DNA from: Ariolimax columbianus
Lineage: Eukaryota; Mollusca; Gastropoda; Stylommatophora; Arionidae
NCBI GenBank assembly: GCA_036924085.1
Contig: JAVGWX010000007.1
Location: forward strand, 35,426,953 to 35,490,952
Direction: 5' to 3'
Length of the DNA stretch: 64,000 bases
The translations under genes were made by a program, and so were the position numbers. The first letter of the stretch is position 1; each line of letters starts with the position of its first letter. The notes beneath the pieces are model-generated. The model did no database searches, was not told the DNA's origin, and saw nothing but the letters and a program-made list of their open reading frames with translations. Below are positions 54,728 to 64,000 of the stretch, piece by piece.

Positions 54728-55312
54728 GAAGGATAAAAATGTGAGGTGTTGGCCAGAATAGCACAGACAATAGTGGCACTTGCATTTCTTAACAAAATCT
54801 GGCACGATAAACGGTTAGCACTATGCACGAAAATCAGATTAATGTGTACACTGGTCTTGTCAATATTCCTCTATGCTTGTGAGACATGGACAGTTACAGC
54901 TGATCTTCAGCGAAAGATACAGGTCTTGGAGATGAGATGTTTCCGAAGGCTTTTAAACGTCACATACAAAGATCGAGTTACAAATGAGGGAATATGAGAT
55001 AGAATTACAACAGCAATAGGGCCTTTTGAAGGTCTCTTGGCAACTGTCAAAAGAAGGAAACTCGCTTGGTCCGGTCACATATCGAGATGAAATGGTCTTG
55101 CAAATACGATCCTCCACGGAAAGGTGCAAGGCAGACGACGAAGAGGCCGTCCCAAAAAGAGATGGGAGGACAACATAAATGAATGGACCAATCTCCGACC
55201 AGAAGAGGTACAGGCAGTGGCAGCTGACAGAGAAGGATGGCGTGGTGTTGTGAGGATGTCTTCATGTGTGCCCCAACGGCCTCACCGGTTACAGGATGAC
55301 CTGACATGTATG
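54728..55312 (+). mobile_element. 5'-truncated copy of the gacct-tailed LINE
   Basis: RIAQTIVALAFLNKIWHDKR, RLMCTLVLSIFLYACETWTV, RCFRRLLNVTYKDRVTNEGI, a stop, then VKRRKLAWSGHIS, GRPKKRWEDNINEWTNL, CVPQRPHRL. Near-identical to 60430-59820 read in reverse. Ends gatgacctgacatg. One in-frame TGA and one TGA-like disruption make it non-functional. Confidence 0.82.
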
Positions 55313-55319
55313 TTAAGTG

Positions 55320-56705
55320 AACCTGGTATTCTGCTAGTTTTCATAGTTTCTGTCTTTGATGTCTTCATATTATATCTTTCACAGGCTGTATCAAGTGTAT
55401 TCATTTAGTTATTAAGTCAATCTTTGTCCTTGTATATTAGGCTTTGGTTGTCTGCAAATAGAAGTTCATGCAATGAGTTGGGTTCTTCGTTTCTTATCTT
55501 GAATTCCACTTCTGGTGTTGTAATTTGGCTGGCCTCTGTTGTTATTGTTCATCTAAATGTTGAACAGCAATGGGGAAAGTACACATTCTTGTGGCACTCC
55601 TGGTAGTTATTTCCAAAAGCATTTGTGATTCCATTAGTTATTTTTATTACATTTGTTTTCATATGGATCCCACTATCTAATATCTGTCCTTGTATTTTGC
55701 AGTCTTCTAATATTCCTATCAACACTATCAAAAACTCTCCTGATCTATAAATGATCTGTTTAAGTGCTTGTTATATTATATTGCTCTTTCACTTAATTTT
55801 CCTATGGTGAATAAGGTTTCAGTACATCCTATTCCCTTATGTAAATCAAATTAAGCTTTGCTCAGTTAAGTCTTAACAGTTGGTCTTATTCTTTGTTCCA
55901 GTATTTTTCCATATATTTTTTCTTGTATGGCTTAGCAGCAGTGTTGCTCTGAATTTATCAGTTTCTTTTACTGTTTTTAAAAAAAATGTAAGATTGGCAA
56001 CATCTGGTGCTCTTCTTTCTTTGCATGCTCTCATAAAGATTCTCTCTAGTCACTTCACTGCTGTCTTCACACAAGCTTGAATTGCTTGAAGTGGTATGCC
56101 ATTTATATCTGGTGACTTATTTCTAGAGGATGTTCTTTATAGCTCTTTCTATTTCTTAAATCACTGTATCAGGTTTCAGATGATCCTTGTGTCATGGAAT
56201 AAATATTGGTTGTTCTGGAGTGTCTGTTGGGTTGGAAAAGTTCTTGGAATATCTTTTTCTATCATTGTTGTCTTATGAGCTCTTTAAATATTAGGGATCC
56301 CTTTTTCTCATTAATGATTGAAGTAGGATTGAAGCTCTCATCTGTTTTGTAGAAATCTTTTGTGTGACTTTTGCATGTGGATGTTAGTTTTCCATATGCT
56401 TCTATGATTCTTCTTTCTTGATTGTGATTACTTGTTTGGTATTTCATCTTGCTAGTAATATAATTTTCTTGCACCTTAGATGTTAGTCATGTTTTATTGC
56501 ATTTCATTCTTTAATTCCAGCATTCCACTGAAACTATTTTGTTTTCTGTCCTTGTCTTATCCTAAGTTTTATTGATCCTCATTTCTTGGCTGTTTTAAAG
56601 ATAGTCCAATCATTGTTTATTGTCATCATTTAGTGTCTTCAAAATCTTGTTTATTTCAAGGCGTAATTCTTTTTCATATTAGCTTCATATTCTCATTTTT
56701 GGTGG
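55320..56705 (-). pseudogene. LINE RT remnant
   Basis: The reverse strand holds NNYQECHKNVYFPHCCS (a decayed QGVPQ-x-x-VLSP-LF motif B), then HELLFADNQSLI (FADD region, about 55440), and upstream SFNPTSIINEKKGSLI (about 56320). Nucleotide blocks recur at 3120-3420. Family not identified. Confidence 0.6.
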
Positions 56706-57152
56706 ATTTCTGATGATTATGGACTTTTCCTATGTGATGTTATTTGTGTCATTGTGAATGGGAGATAATCAATATCTGTACAGACGTTAGTGATTACTCT
56801 AGTCTGTTATATTTCTTCCAGTGTTGTTGATTTGTTAATATATAATCAATTAGTGATGATATTGATTTTTCTTATGTGATGTTATTTGTGTCATTACCAC
56901 TGTGTAATGATCAGCATCTATAAAAATGTGGAGGATTACTCAAAAGTCTGTTTTATTTCTTCTTTGGCATTGTTTTGTTCAAATATATAATAAATTTGTA
57001 ATGCTAAATTTTGGATGTTCCATCTGTACCATATTTTGCAATGACTTTTCCGGTGTTCTAAATGATTGTGACCATGCTCAAAATGTGTAAGCTCCTGTCC
57101 ATTGCTGTTCCAATTCTTGTCAGATACCCAGTAATTTATGATCTCATTTCAG
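56706..57152. other. Intron with diverged internal duplication
   Basis: The block cctatgtgatgttatttgtg near 56729 recurs near 56872, so about 145 bp is duplicated. No other feature. Confidence 0.5.
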
Positions 57153-57314
57153 GCTCTAACAGATTTGGAGACTTGTCTCACTCGATGGGATGAGTTTGAA
57201 GATAGTTACCAGGAATTTGGTAATTGGTTACGAGAGACTGAGGTGCTCCTGCAAAGGGAACTCAAATATAGAGCCACATTAGAAGAGAAGAAACAGTGTT
57301 GGGAGGAATATCAG
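57153..57314 (+). CDS. SYNE1: Nesprin-1-like spectrin-repeat exon, unit 5 exon type d
   Basis: A 54-codon phase 0 exon (acceptor tctcatttcag, donor gtaatc) and the last exon visible. ALTDLETCLTRWDEFEDSY, then GNWLRETEVLL and the helix B half ATLEEKKQCWEEYQ. A type a exon should follow. None was found in the remaining 6.7 kb, which is filled by transposons, so the gene runs past the right edge. Confidence 0.87.
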
Positions 57315-57911
57315 GTAATCTGATGTGACATTAATGAAGTCAACACTTGAATAACTGATGCGTAGTCTTATACATACATGAGTGAAGGAGAGACAGGATA
57401 GGGAGGCTGTTACTTTTATTGTTATGATAGCTCTATATGCTCTGTAGATTTTTGTGTGCCACTGTTTTCTGCTGCTAAGTTTTAGTACCTTATTTTCTGT
57501 AGCAGATGAAACAGGGTTCTACTCTCCCAGCTCACTGAGGCCTCACCTTGACTCTCCATTTTTGCAGTCTAAAATCTATCCCTTTAACTAACACTCACTT
57601 CAATAAAGTAAGGACACTATTTCAAAATAATAAAAACAAATTCATTATTTCTACACGTTGCAACTTCTCTTCAACTCGTCTATCATACACAACTTCCTAC
57701 ACGCTCCTATCTAATGGCTATCTATGACTTAAAACTCTACCGATAAACCTATAACTATTGTCATCCGTCTACTTTCCGCACTTGGCCTGCTGTAACATTG
57801 ATCCGAATTATTGTGTATTGACACCGGTGGTAAATTCGTGGTTTAAACCCAGGTAAACGTCCTTGGCTCTGTTCCTTAACGACGTCTGTCTGCTGCCTTT
57901 ATAAACACTTG
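57315..57911. other. Intron, nothing recognised
   Basis: Somewhat more C/T-rich than its surroundings. No ORF or known repeat. The right end is the TA target of the mariner. Confidence 0.5.
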
Positions 57912-57913
57912 TA

Positions 57914-58844
57914 CGAGGGGCGTTCAAATAAAACCAGGACTTTTTGTTCTAGTTCTACCTGAATGGGTTATAACGTGCTGGAACTACTATCATTCGTTAG
58001 GGGCACTTGTGTCCTATTACTGCCAGGTCACCCACTTGCCATGGACTGGTCACATAACATAAATAAAAAAGACGGATAATACTGTTAGTGCTTGCATGGA
58101 ACAGCATGGTGTGATTAAATTTTTTGTGAAAGAAAGCGTGAAATTTGCAGAAATTTACAGAAGACGGCAATCACAATACAGTGATGAGACACTCAGCTGC
58201 AATAAAATATTTTAATGGTATAAATGTTTTAGAGTAGGCCATACATCCGTGAGTGATGAACCTGGCCTTAATGGCTCTCAACCCACCACAGTCATTCCTG
58301 TGAATATCAAGATTGTGGAACGCCTTATCCTGGAAAATCAACGCATAACCTGTCACGAAATTACACAAGAGGCAAGTTTTTCTTTCTCTGGATATGGTGA
58401 ACACTATTGTTCATGAACATTTGCATTTTTGGAAAGTTAGCACACATTGGATGCCAAGACAGCTTTCCACTTTTGACTGGCAGAGAAGAGTTCAAGCCTG
58501 CTCAACCTCCTACGACTCACCACACTATATGCCATCCGCAGCAACTCGGCTGGGAGGTATTTCCACATTCACCTTACAGCCCAGACCTTGCTCCAAGCAA
58601 TTTCCACCTATTTGGACCCCTAAAATAATTCCTGGAAGGTTAGCATTTTAGCACTGATGACAAAGTGAAACAGGCTGTCCTGGATTGGTTCATACTGACA
58701 AATCTTTCAATGCTGAAGCTTGTCAAGCATTACTTAAATGCTGAGATAAGTGTATTAATGTTGCAGGAGATTTTATAGAAAAATAAATGGCATTCAGACT
58801 ACTTGAAAAAACAAATTTGCAGGTTTGACTTTGAACGCGCCTTG
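57914..58844 (+). mobile_element. Decayed mariner transposon
   Basis: 931 bp flanked by TA at 57912-57913 and 58845-58846, with imperfect inverted ends cgaggggcgttcaaa and caaggcgcgttcaaa. The + strand still shows FFVKESVKFAEIYRRRQSQY, ENQRITCHEITQEASFSFSG and PHSPYSPDLAPSNFHLFGPL, the diagnostic mariner C-terminal block. Stops and frameshifts throughout; not active. Confidence 0.84.
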
Positions 58845-59077
58845 TAGTTTATCAATTTTGCAGCAAACAATTTCCAGGCTGTTGTAGTTAGATGCTTAAC
58901 ACTATATCTGTCTGCTTATATCTCATAATGAGTAGATTTTTAGTCATCTGATATGTAAGCACTGAATCAACTGCATATTTATGTTTCAGTTAGCATTTCA
59001 GAAGTTTAATTTACTATAAATTAAAAATGCTGAAGTATTTGGCTGCTTCAAAAGTCTTGTTGTTTCTTTAAGCTTAA

Positions 59078-59811
59078 CCCTACCAGACCTGAAGTACTGA
59101 ACCTAACTGCAGCCCATTCCTGGACTCCTGAGCATTAAAGAGAAAAAACCAACATGATATAGAAAAATGTTACTTACATGCAAACAAGTGGTTAGAATAA
59201 GATGTAACTTGGAGACATTGTAGAAAATAGGTTTACCTTTCATCTAGCGTCAATATTCCACCTTTGTGTGCCAATCCACCCAGCAAAATGCCAAGAATCT
59301 GTCTCGAGTCATAAAACATTTCAAAATCCGGGAGTAAACACAACAAAGAGCCCTCATGTGTCCAATAATCCTGATAGCTGGGCTTTATACATGAGTTATC
59401 CATATAGATCCTCAGTCCAAGAACTCTCACTGTCTTTTTCACTTGAACTGGAAAAGTATTCTTGATTAAATTCTGACTCCTCAGAGTCTGAATCAACCAA
59501 ATTATTGACCACCTGTTGGACTGTCATAAGCCTAGACTTACTTTGCTTTCCTGTTGAAGTGCTTGGTTCATCAGCCACTCGTTTCATTGTCAATTTTCCG
59601 AATTTGTTCACGTTAAACCCCACAAAATCAATTCAAACATAGGGGCAGACATTTGCAATGACTAATCATAAGGTTTGACCACGATTGGTTGGTTATTTTT
59701 AGATTCTGACGTATTTTATTCACGTACTACCCAAAGTACCGTAAATTCGGTCAAGCGGTATAGCGGCAGTTAAGGAAATTACCGGGAAAAGGGTACAGCG
59801 GTCTGGTAGGG
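59078..59811 (-). mobile_element. Internally deleted piggyBac derivative
   Basis: 734 bp between TTAA 59074-59077 and TTAA 59812-59815, with perfect 12-bp inverted ends ccctaccagacc. The - strand keeps a transposase N-terminal relic (59396-59623: acidic stretch DSDSEESEF...SEKDSESSW) and a core scrap with QDYWTHEGSLLCLLPDFEMF (near 59340). The three catalytic aspartates are absent. The termini differ from the 21226 element, so this is a second piggyBac lineage. Confidence 0.82.
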
Positions 59812-60442
59812 TTAAAATCAGGTCAGGTCAGGTCATCCCGTAACCGGTGAGGTCGTTGGGGCACACATGAAGACCTCCTCACAACTCCACGCCATCCCTC
59901 TCTGTCAGATGCCGCTGCCTGTGACTCTTCTGGTCGGAGACTGGTCCATTCTTTTATGTTGTCCTCCCATCTCTTTTTGGGCCGGCCTCTTCGTCGTCTG
60001 CCATGCACCTTCCCGTGGAGGATTGTATTTGCAAGACCATTTGATCTCGATAAATGTGACCGTACCAAGTGAGTTTCCTTCTTTTGACAGTTGCCAAGAG
60101 ATCTTCGAAAGGCCCTATTGTCGTTGTAATTCTATTTCGTATTTCCTCGTTTGTAACTCGATCTTTGTATGTGACGTTTAAAAGTTTTCGGAAACATCTC
60201 ATCACCAAGGACTGTATCCTTCGTTGAAGGTCAGCTGTAACTGTCCATGTCTCACACGCATAGAGGAATATTGACAGGACCAGTGTACGCATTAATCTGA
60301 TTTTCGTGCGTGGTGCTAACCGTTTATCTTGCCAGATTTTGTTAAGCCGTGCAAGCGCCGCTATTGTCTGTGCTATTCTGGCCCATACTTCACATTTTGA
60401 TCCTTCATCACTGACAATCGACCAAAGATATTTAAACCGGTC

Positions 60443-61458
60443 TTCTTCTTCTTCTTCTGCGTACGCAGTCAGACAGTAACCATTATTTTTTCGAAAAAAG
60501 CGGCGGACATCCTGAGGCTCTCGCCACTGCCATAGAGCTTGTCTTGCAGTTCCACTGGTAATGGCCACATCTGCTCTCTCTGATCCTCGTATGTCGGGCA
60601 GTTCTGCAGCAGATGTTCAGCGGTCATTTTACCAGTACCGCACGGGCATTCGTCGGTACACCCTATCTTCAATTTGTTGAATAGGTGGTACCTCAGTCTG
60701 TTGTGGCCAGTGCGAAGTCTGAAGACAACGACCTGCTCTCTTCGGTTCAACTGGTAATAGGCATCGTTTTTGGTGTAACCAGTATGTTCGGTTTCCCATT
60801 TGTTCATGTATCTGGCTTTGATAAGCCGCTTTGACTCTTCGTACGTCATACTGGTATCTGTTTGTGGTAGTCTTGCACCTTCTTTTGCCAGTCTGTCTGC
60901 CTCCTCGTTGCCTTGGATGTTGCAGTGTGACGGAACCCACTGTACCACTACCCTTTTTGGTGCGGACTGCTGGCACAGTTTGCAGAGTGCTGCTCTTAAG
61001 TCATTAAGCTCAGTGTTTTTCTGGCTTTTTAGCGCTGTGACTACGGCGAGAGCATCTGTCAGCAGGACTATATGGCTCTCGTTTTCACTGTGTGTCACCA
61101 TTTCTTCCACTGCCGCCCTCAGTGCCTCTGCCTCCGCTCTGAAATTGCTTGTGTACTTACCAGTAGCGAGTGACAGTGTTATTTGTATGCCATTTGGTAG
61201 GTTCAGGAATGCTCCTGCCCCTCCGTTCTGTGTAGTGTTTGTTACAGAACCGTCGGTGTATGCATGGGTCCAGTCCATGCTTGGGTAGCTTTTCGTTATG
61301 AAGCTTAGGGTAGTATCTCTCCTTTCTTTTTCAGTCTGGCAGTTTTTGTTTGCAATACCTGGTATATTTTCTACCACCTCTGGAAATATATCCTGCCTCC
61401 AGGTAGGTTTTCGTACAGTAGTGATGGGTTTTAGTGTTGTTAGTGCGTTTATGGGATC
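60443..61458 (-). mobile_element. RNase H LINE fragment inserted into another LINE
   Basis: 1016 bp flanked by the 12-bp direct repeat tttaaaccggtc at 60431-60442 and 61459-61470. It encodes an intact-looking RNase H (YTDGS, RAEAEALRAA, LLTDALAVVTAL, WVPSHCNIQGNEEADRLAKE). A terminal domain follows with C-x-C and HLLQNCPTYEDQR, ending at a stop near 60469, then a (gaa)n tail (60443-60457). 5'-truncated in front of the RNase H. Excision with one repeat copy makes the host LINE read VVDRFKYLWSIVSDEG. Confidence 0.88.
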
Positions 61459-62008
61459 TTTAAACCGGTCAACCACTTCGAGTTCCTGACTGTTAGCTTT
61501 TATCTTGCTCTTGAAGCCCGTAGCGTTATTGGTCATTAGTTTTGTCTTTCCAGCGTTTATCTCCATACCATAGTCAAGAGCTGTTTCATCGAGCCTTCTG
61601 ACCCATTCTTGGAGTTCTGCTTCTGAACCCGCCAAACCGTCGATATCATCTGCAAAACGAAATTTGGTAATCGTTCGGCCCCCTATCTTGACAGTACCAA
61701 CGTGACCTCCAAGTGCCTCACTCATAATTTCTTCAAGGAATATATTGAAAAGAGTTGGAGAGAGTGTACACCCCTGTCTCACACCAACTGATGTGCGAGA
61801 CCAGTCTCCTCGTCTCCCATTCACAAGAACTGCACTAGACGCCTTGTTATACAGGTGTTCAATGACCGTTATAATATTTCCATTGATTTTATACATCCTC
61901 ATGGTTGCCCAAAGCGCTTTATGCCATATCCTATCAAAAGCCTTCTTAAAATCCACAAACACATGATAGTGTTTGCTGCTGTTCTAGATATTTCTCGCTT
62001 AGCAGCCT

Positions 62009-63559
62009 TTAATTAAATATCTGTTCTGTAGTGCTTCTTCCCTGTCTGAACCATGCTTGCTCCTCTGCAATAATGTTCTCTGCTTGGGGTTTCAATCGGT
62101 CGAGGATTAATCTAAGCATGACCTTGCTAGGGTGGCTAATGAGGCTTATTGTTCTGTAGTTTTGGCACAGCTTTAGGTTTCCAGACTTATGTAACGGTAT
62201 AACTATTAATTTCGTCCATAAGTCCGGCCAGTTTCCTGTCGCCCATATTTTGTTACAGATGTGTGTCCGGCCTTCCACCACTACCTCTCCACCTGCTTGT
62301 AAGAGCTCTGCTGATATATTGTCCACGCCGGCCGCCTTCCCTCTTCTCAATGTCTTTATCGCTGCAATTACCTCTTCCTTCGTTATCAGTTGGTTATCTT
62401 CTATATTTGTTGGTGTTGGGGGGAATGTTTTCTCAGGTTTGTTTCGCCCTTCATAGTTATATAGCTCAGAACAGTACTCTGTCCATCCTGCCAGTACGTC
62501 ATTTCCCTCAATGAGACACTTGCCGTTTTTATCATGGATCATTAGGTTCCTGCTTTGTCTTGGTGTTACCAGTTCTTTGACCACCTTGTATGCTCCTTTA
62601 GCATCATTTCTGTTTAGTCTTACTTCGATGTTTGCGCAATGCTCACATATCCACTCTTCCTTCGCCTCTCTCATCTTTTGTTGTATGGCTTTCTTGACCT
62701 CTTTATAACTGCCGACCTCCTCCGGCGGGTGATTGTGTTTTTTCAGTGACCTTCTTTTATCACAAAGGTCTAGAATTTCTTTGGTCACCCATGGCTTCTT
62801 TTTTGTTTTTTGGCATCCCAGGATCTCAGTTGCAGTATTTATGAGAGCTGTGTTAAGAGACTCTGTAACGGTATCTGTATCCAGTCCTTCTCTGAGAGCC
62901 AACAGTGGCGCAAATCTCCCTCCCACCCTTGCTTGGAACACTTCAGTGATTTCTGGGTCCATTCGTTTGTCCAGGTCAAACTTTAGCCTGGTCACATCCT
63001 TCTTTGCGACTCCCTTCAATCGCAGACGCATGGTCATCATAACCAGATCGTGGTCGCTTCCTATATCAGCTCCGGGGAAACTTCTTGTTTTGTCGGTGTT
63101 GATGCTTGATCGGAACCTCCTCTGGACCAGTATATAGTCGATCTGGCTATACACTTCATTGCTTGGGTTATGCCATGTCCAGCGGCTCGACGGCTTGTTT
63201 AACCCAATTGTATTTGCCACCAACAGCTGGTTGCATCTTGCAAATTCTAGGAGTCTGAGGCCCTGGTCATTGGTTTCTTTATTTCCGTATGGTCCACATG
63301 TTCCCCTCCAGTCGTGGACTGCATCTTCTCCAATTTTTGCATTCAAATCACCCTGGACTACCAATATGTCTTTTTTTAGCGTTTCATGTATCAGACTTTG
63401 AAGTTGATCATAGAATGCCTCTTTTTCACAATCTACGTAGTCTGCAGTGTAGCACTGTATTATGGTAATGTTAAACGGTGTTGCTTTTAGCCGTAAGGTG
63501 ATAAAACGGCTAGATATTGGGCGGCAACCCATTATGCATCTGGCTGTGTCTTTATGCAC
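62009..63559 (-). CDS. LINE endonuclease and RT N-terminal ORF (broken)
   Basis: A 516-residue open stretch inside the LINE: most of the endonuclease, with its D-x-N (GDLNAKIG) and SDH (IGSDHDL) catalytic parts, the connecting region, and RT fingers up to EEQAWFRQGRSTTEQIFN. It begins 10 codons after an in-frame TAA that separates it from the N-terminal endonuclease piece at 63590-63991. It ends at a TAA where a leucine codon is expected. Confidence 0.8.
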   Translation of the reverse strand: MHKDTARCIMGCRPISSRFITLRLKATPFNITIIQCYTADYVDCEKEAFYDQLQSLIHETLKKDILVVQGDLNAKIGEDAVHDWRGTCGPYGNKETNDQGLRLLEFARCNQLLVANTIGLNKPSSRWTWHNPSNEVYSQIDYILVQRRFRSSINTDKTRSFPGADIGSDHDLVMMTMRLRLKGVAKKDVTRLKFDLDKRMDPEITEVFQARVGGRFAPLLALREGLDTDTVTESLNTALINTATEILGCQKTKKKPWVTKEILDLCDKRRSLKKHNHPPEEVGSYKEVKKAIQQKMREAKEEWICEHCANIEVRLNRNDAKGAYKVVKELVTPRQSRNLMIHDKNGKCLIEGNDVLAGWTEYCSELYNYEGRNKPEKTFPPTPTNIEDNQLITKEEVIAAIKTLRRGKAAGVDNISAELLQAGGEVVVEGRTHICNKIWATGNWPDLWTKLIVIPLHKSGNLKLCQNYRTISLISHPSKVMLRLILDRLKPQAENIIAEEQAWFRQGRSTTEQIFN

Positions 63560-63589
63560 CAGTATCCCTACTCCGTGTAAATGTTTGTC

Positions 63590-63991
63590 TTATCTGCCAC
63601 TGAAGTAGAACTTGTGGCCCTCCTCTGTGGTAAACTCTCCAAAGCTTTTCCATCGAGCCTCACATATACCAAGGATGTTCCACTGGTAGTTCTTCATCTT
63701 GTGCGTTAGCTCATTGATTTTGCCACATGGGTTCAGTGTTCTAACATTCCACGTACCTATTGTGAGCTTGTCTTTCCTCAGTTTGATGGTTCCACCAGTA
63801 GCACACTTATCGCCTCTGACCTGGTGTGGGACGGCAGGCGCGGTCATTGTTAACCTGGGCTGCGACCGAGCCGGTATGTTTGATTGTGGTTGTGTCCTCA
63901 TGTGTGAATCTTGGGCGGTTTTCTCTTGGCAGAGCCCATCTCCTCTCCAAGCCGGTGCGGGCCAACATCTGCATCTGACCTGGAGGAGCAC
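63590..63991 (-). pseudogene. LINE N-terminal endonuclease segment
   Basis: Contains LTIGTWNVRTLNPCGKINEL, MKNYQWNILGICEARWKSFG and EGHKFYFSGR, the first strands of the APE-like endonuclease with the metal-binding N and E. In frame with the larger ORF at 62009-63559 but cut by TAA at the end. The upstream part, rich in Q and P, may be leader sequence. Confidence 0.75.
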
Positions 63992-64000
63992 ATCTCCCCA

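Larger units (their letters stand above)
59818..64000 (-). mobile_element. Near-complete endonuclease/RT LINE with gacct tail
   Basis: Reads from the right edge leftwards. APE-type endonuclease: LTIGTWNVRTL, QGDLNAKIGED, GADIGSDHDLVMM. Linker: KKPWVTKEILDLCDKRRSLK. RT: LRRGKAAGVDNISAELLQAG, CQNYRTISLI, FVDFKKAFDRIWH, VGVRQGCTLSP, RFADDIDGLAG. Thumb and tail after the nested insert: YLWSIVSDEGSK, FLYACETWTV, GRPKKRWEDN. Damage: TAA after YFSGR (63588-63590), TAA plus a frameshift at about 61965-62011, and a 1016-bp insertion. 3' tail (gacct)n at about 59819-59835. RTE-like by overall text; the 5' end is outside the window. Confidence 0.87.

Noticed and set aside
60800..61288. 162-codon + strand ORF in the LINE region
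   Set aside because: Antisense shadow of the RNase H coding sequence with no motif of its own.
60469..61962. A single 497-codon protein fusing reverse transcriptase and RNase H as the natural LINE ORF
   Set aside because: The 12-bp duplication tttaaaccggtc at both ends of the RNase H part shows it is a separate insertion; the open frame across one junction is accidental.

Overview
The window is a piece of an animal nuclear genome, most likely a mollusc or other lophotrochozoan invertebrate. That guess rests on long intron-rich gene structure, several CR1-, RTE- and RNase H-type LINE families, tRNA-derived SINEs, piggyBac and mariner elements, and heavy intron inflation. Species is not determinable. 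There is no bacterial-style gene organisation, rRNA gene, intact tRNA gene or CRISPR array.

The only host gene seen is on the + strand and runs through the whole window. It is an internal part of a giant spectrin-repeat protein, best matched by family knowledge to nesprin-1 (SYNE1/MSP300-like), a protein of the nuclear envelope and cytoskeleton. I place 18 coding exons between 4893 and 57314, about 3.2 kb of coding sequence (about 1073 residues, about 5% of the window), all with GT-AG introns and one continuous reading frame. Neither the start nor the stop codon is in the window. The exons form five tandem units of 214-215 residues, each two spectrin repeats, normally cut into four exons of about 153, 165, 165 and 160 bp with phase 0 introns. 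Unit 2 lacks the third intron (one 327-bp exon). Unit 3 has that intron displaced by 16 nt and in phase 1.

Everything else is intronic and mostly repeats. 1-4800: tRNA-SINE copies, a long inverted-repeat element and LINE scraps. 5160-9000: LINE remnants, one carrying a 24-bp minisatellite made from its own coding sequence. 9000-13550: AT-rich DNA, tandem repeats and a decayed mariner. 14560-16740: a SINE, an RNase H LINE relic and a truncated CR1 LINE. 21222-25308: an apparently intact piggyBac transposon (638-aa transposase, TTAA at both ends) with a small TTAA element directly attached. 25330-26850: an RTE-like LINE with a second LINE fragment nested in it. 34468-36515: a near-complete CR1 reverse transcriptase. 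40405-41227: a 20-bp satellite with a 254-bp higher-order repeat. 45160-47520 and 48350-50110: three LINE relics. 51900-56700: CR1 endonuclease, a MITE and more LINE pieces. 57914-58844: a dead mariner. 59074-59815: a deleted piggyBac derivative. 59818 to the window end: a nearly complete endonuclease/RT LINE on the - strand, interrupted by an RNase H LINE fragment with a 12-bp target duplication.

I found no undescribed biochemical system. The most notable observations are the regular 4-exon super-repeat with its intron anomalies, the intact piggyBac with related small TTAA elements, and nested LINE insertions whose target duplications allow base-level reconstruction of events.
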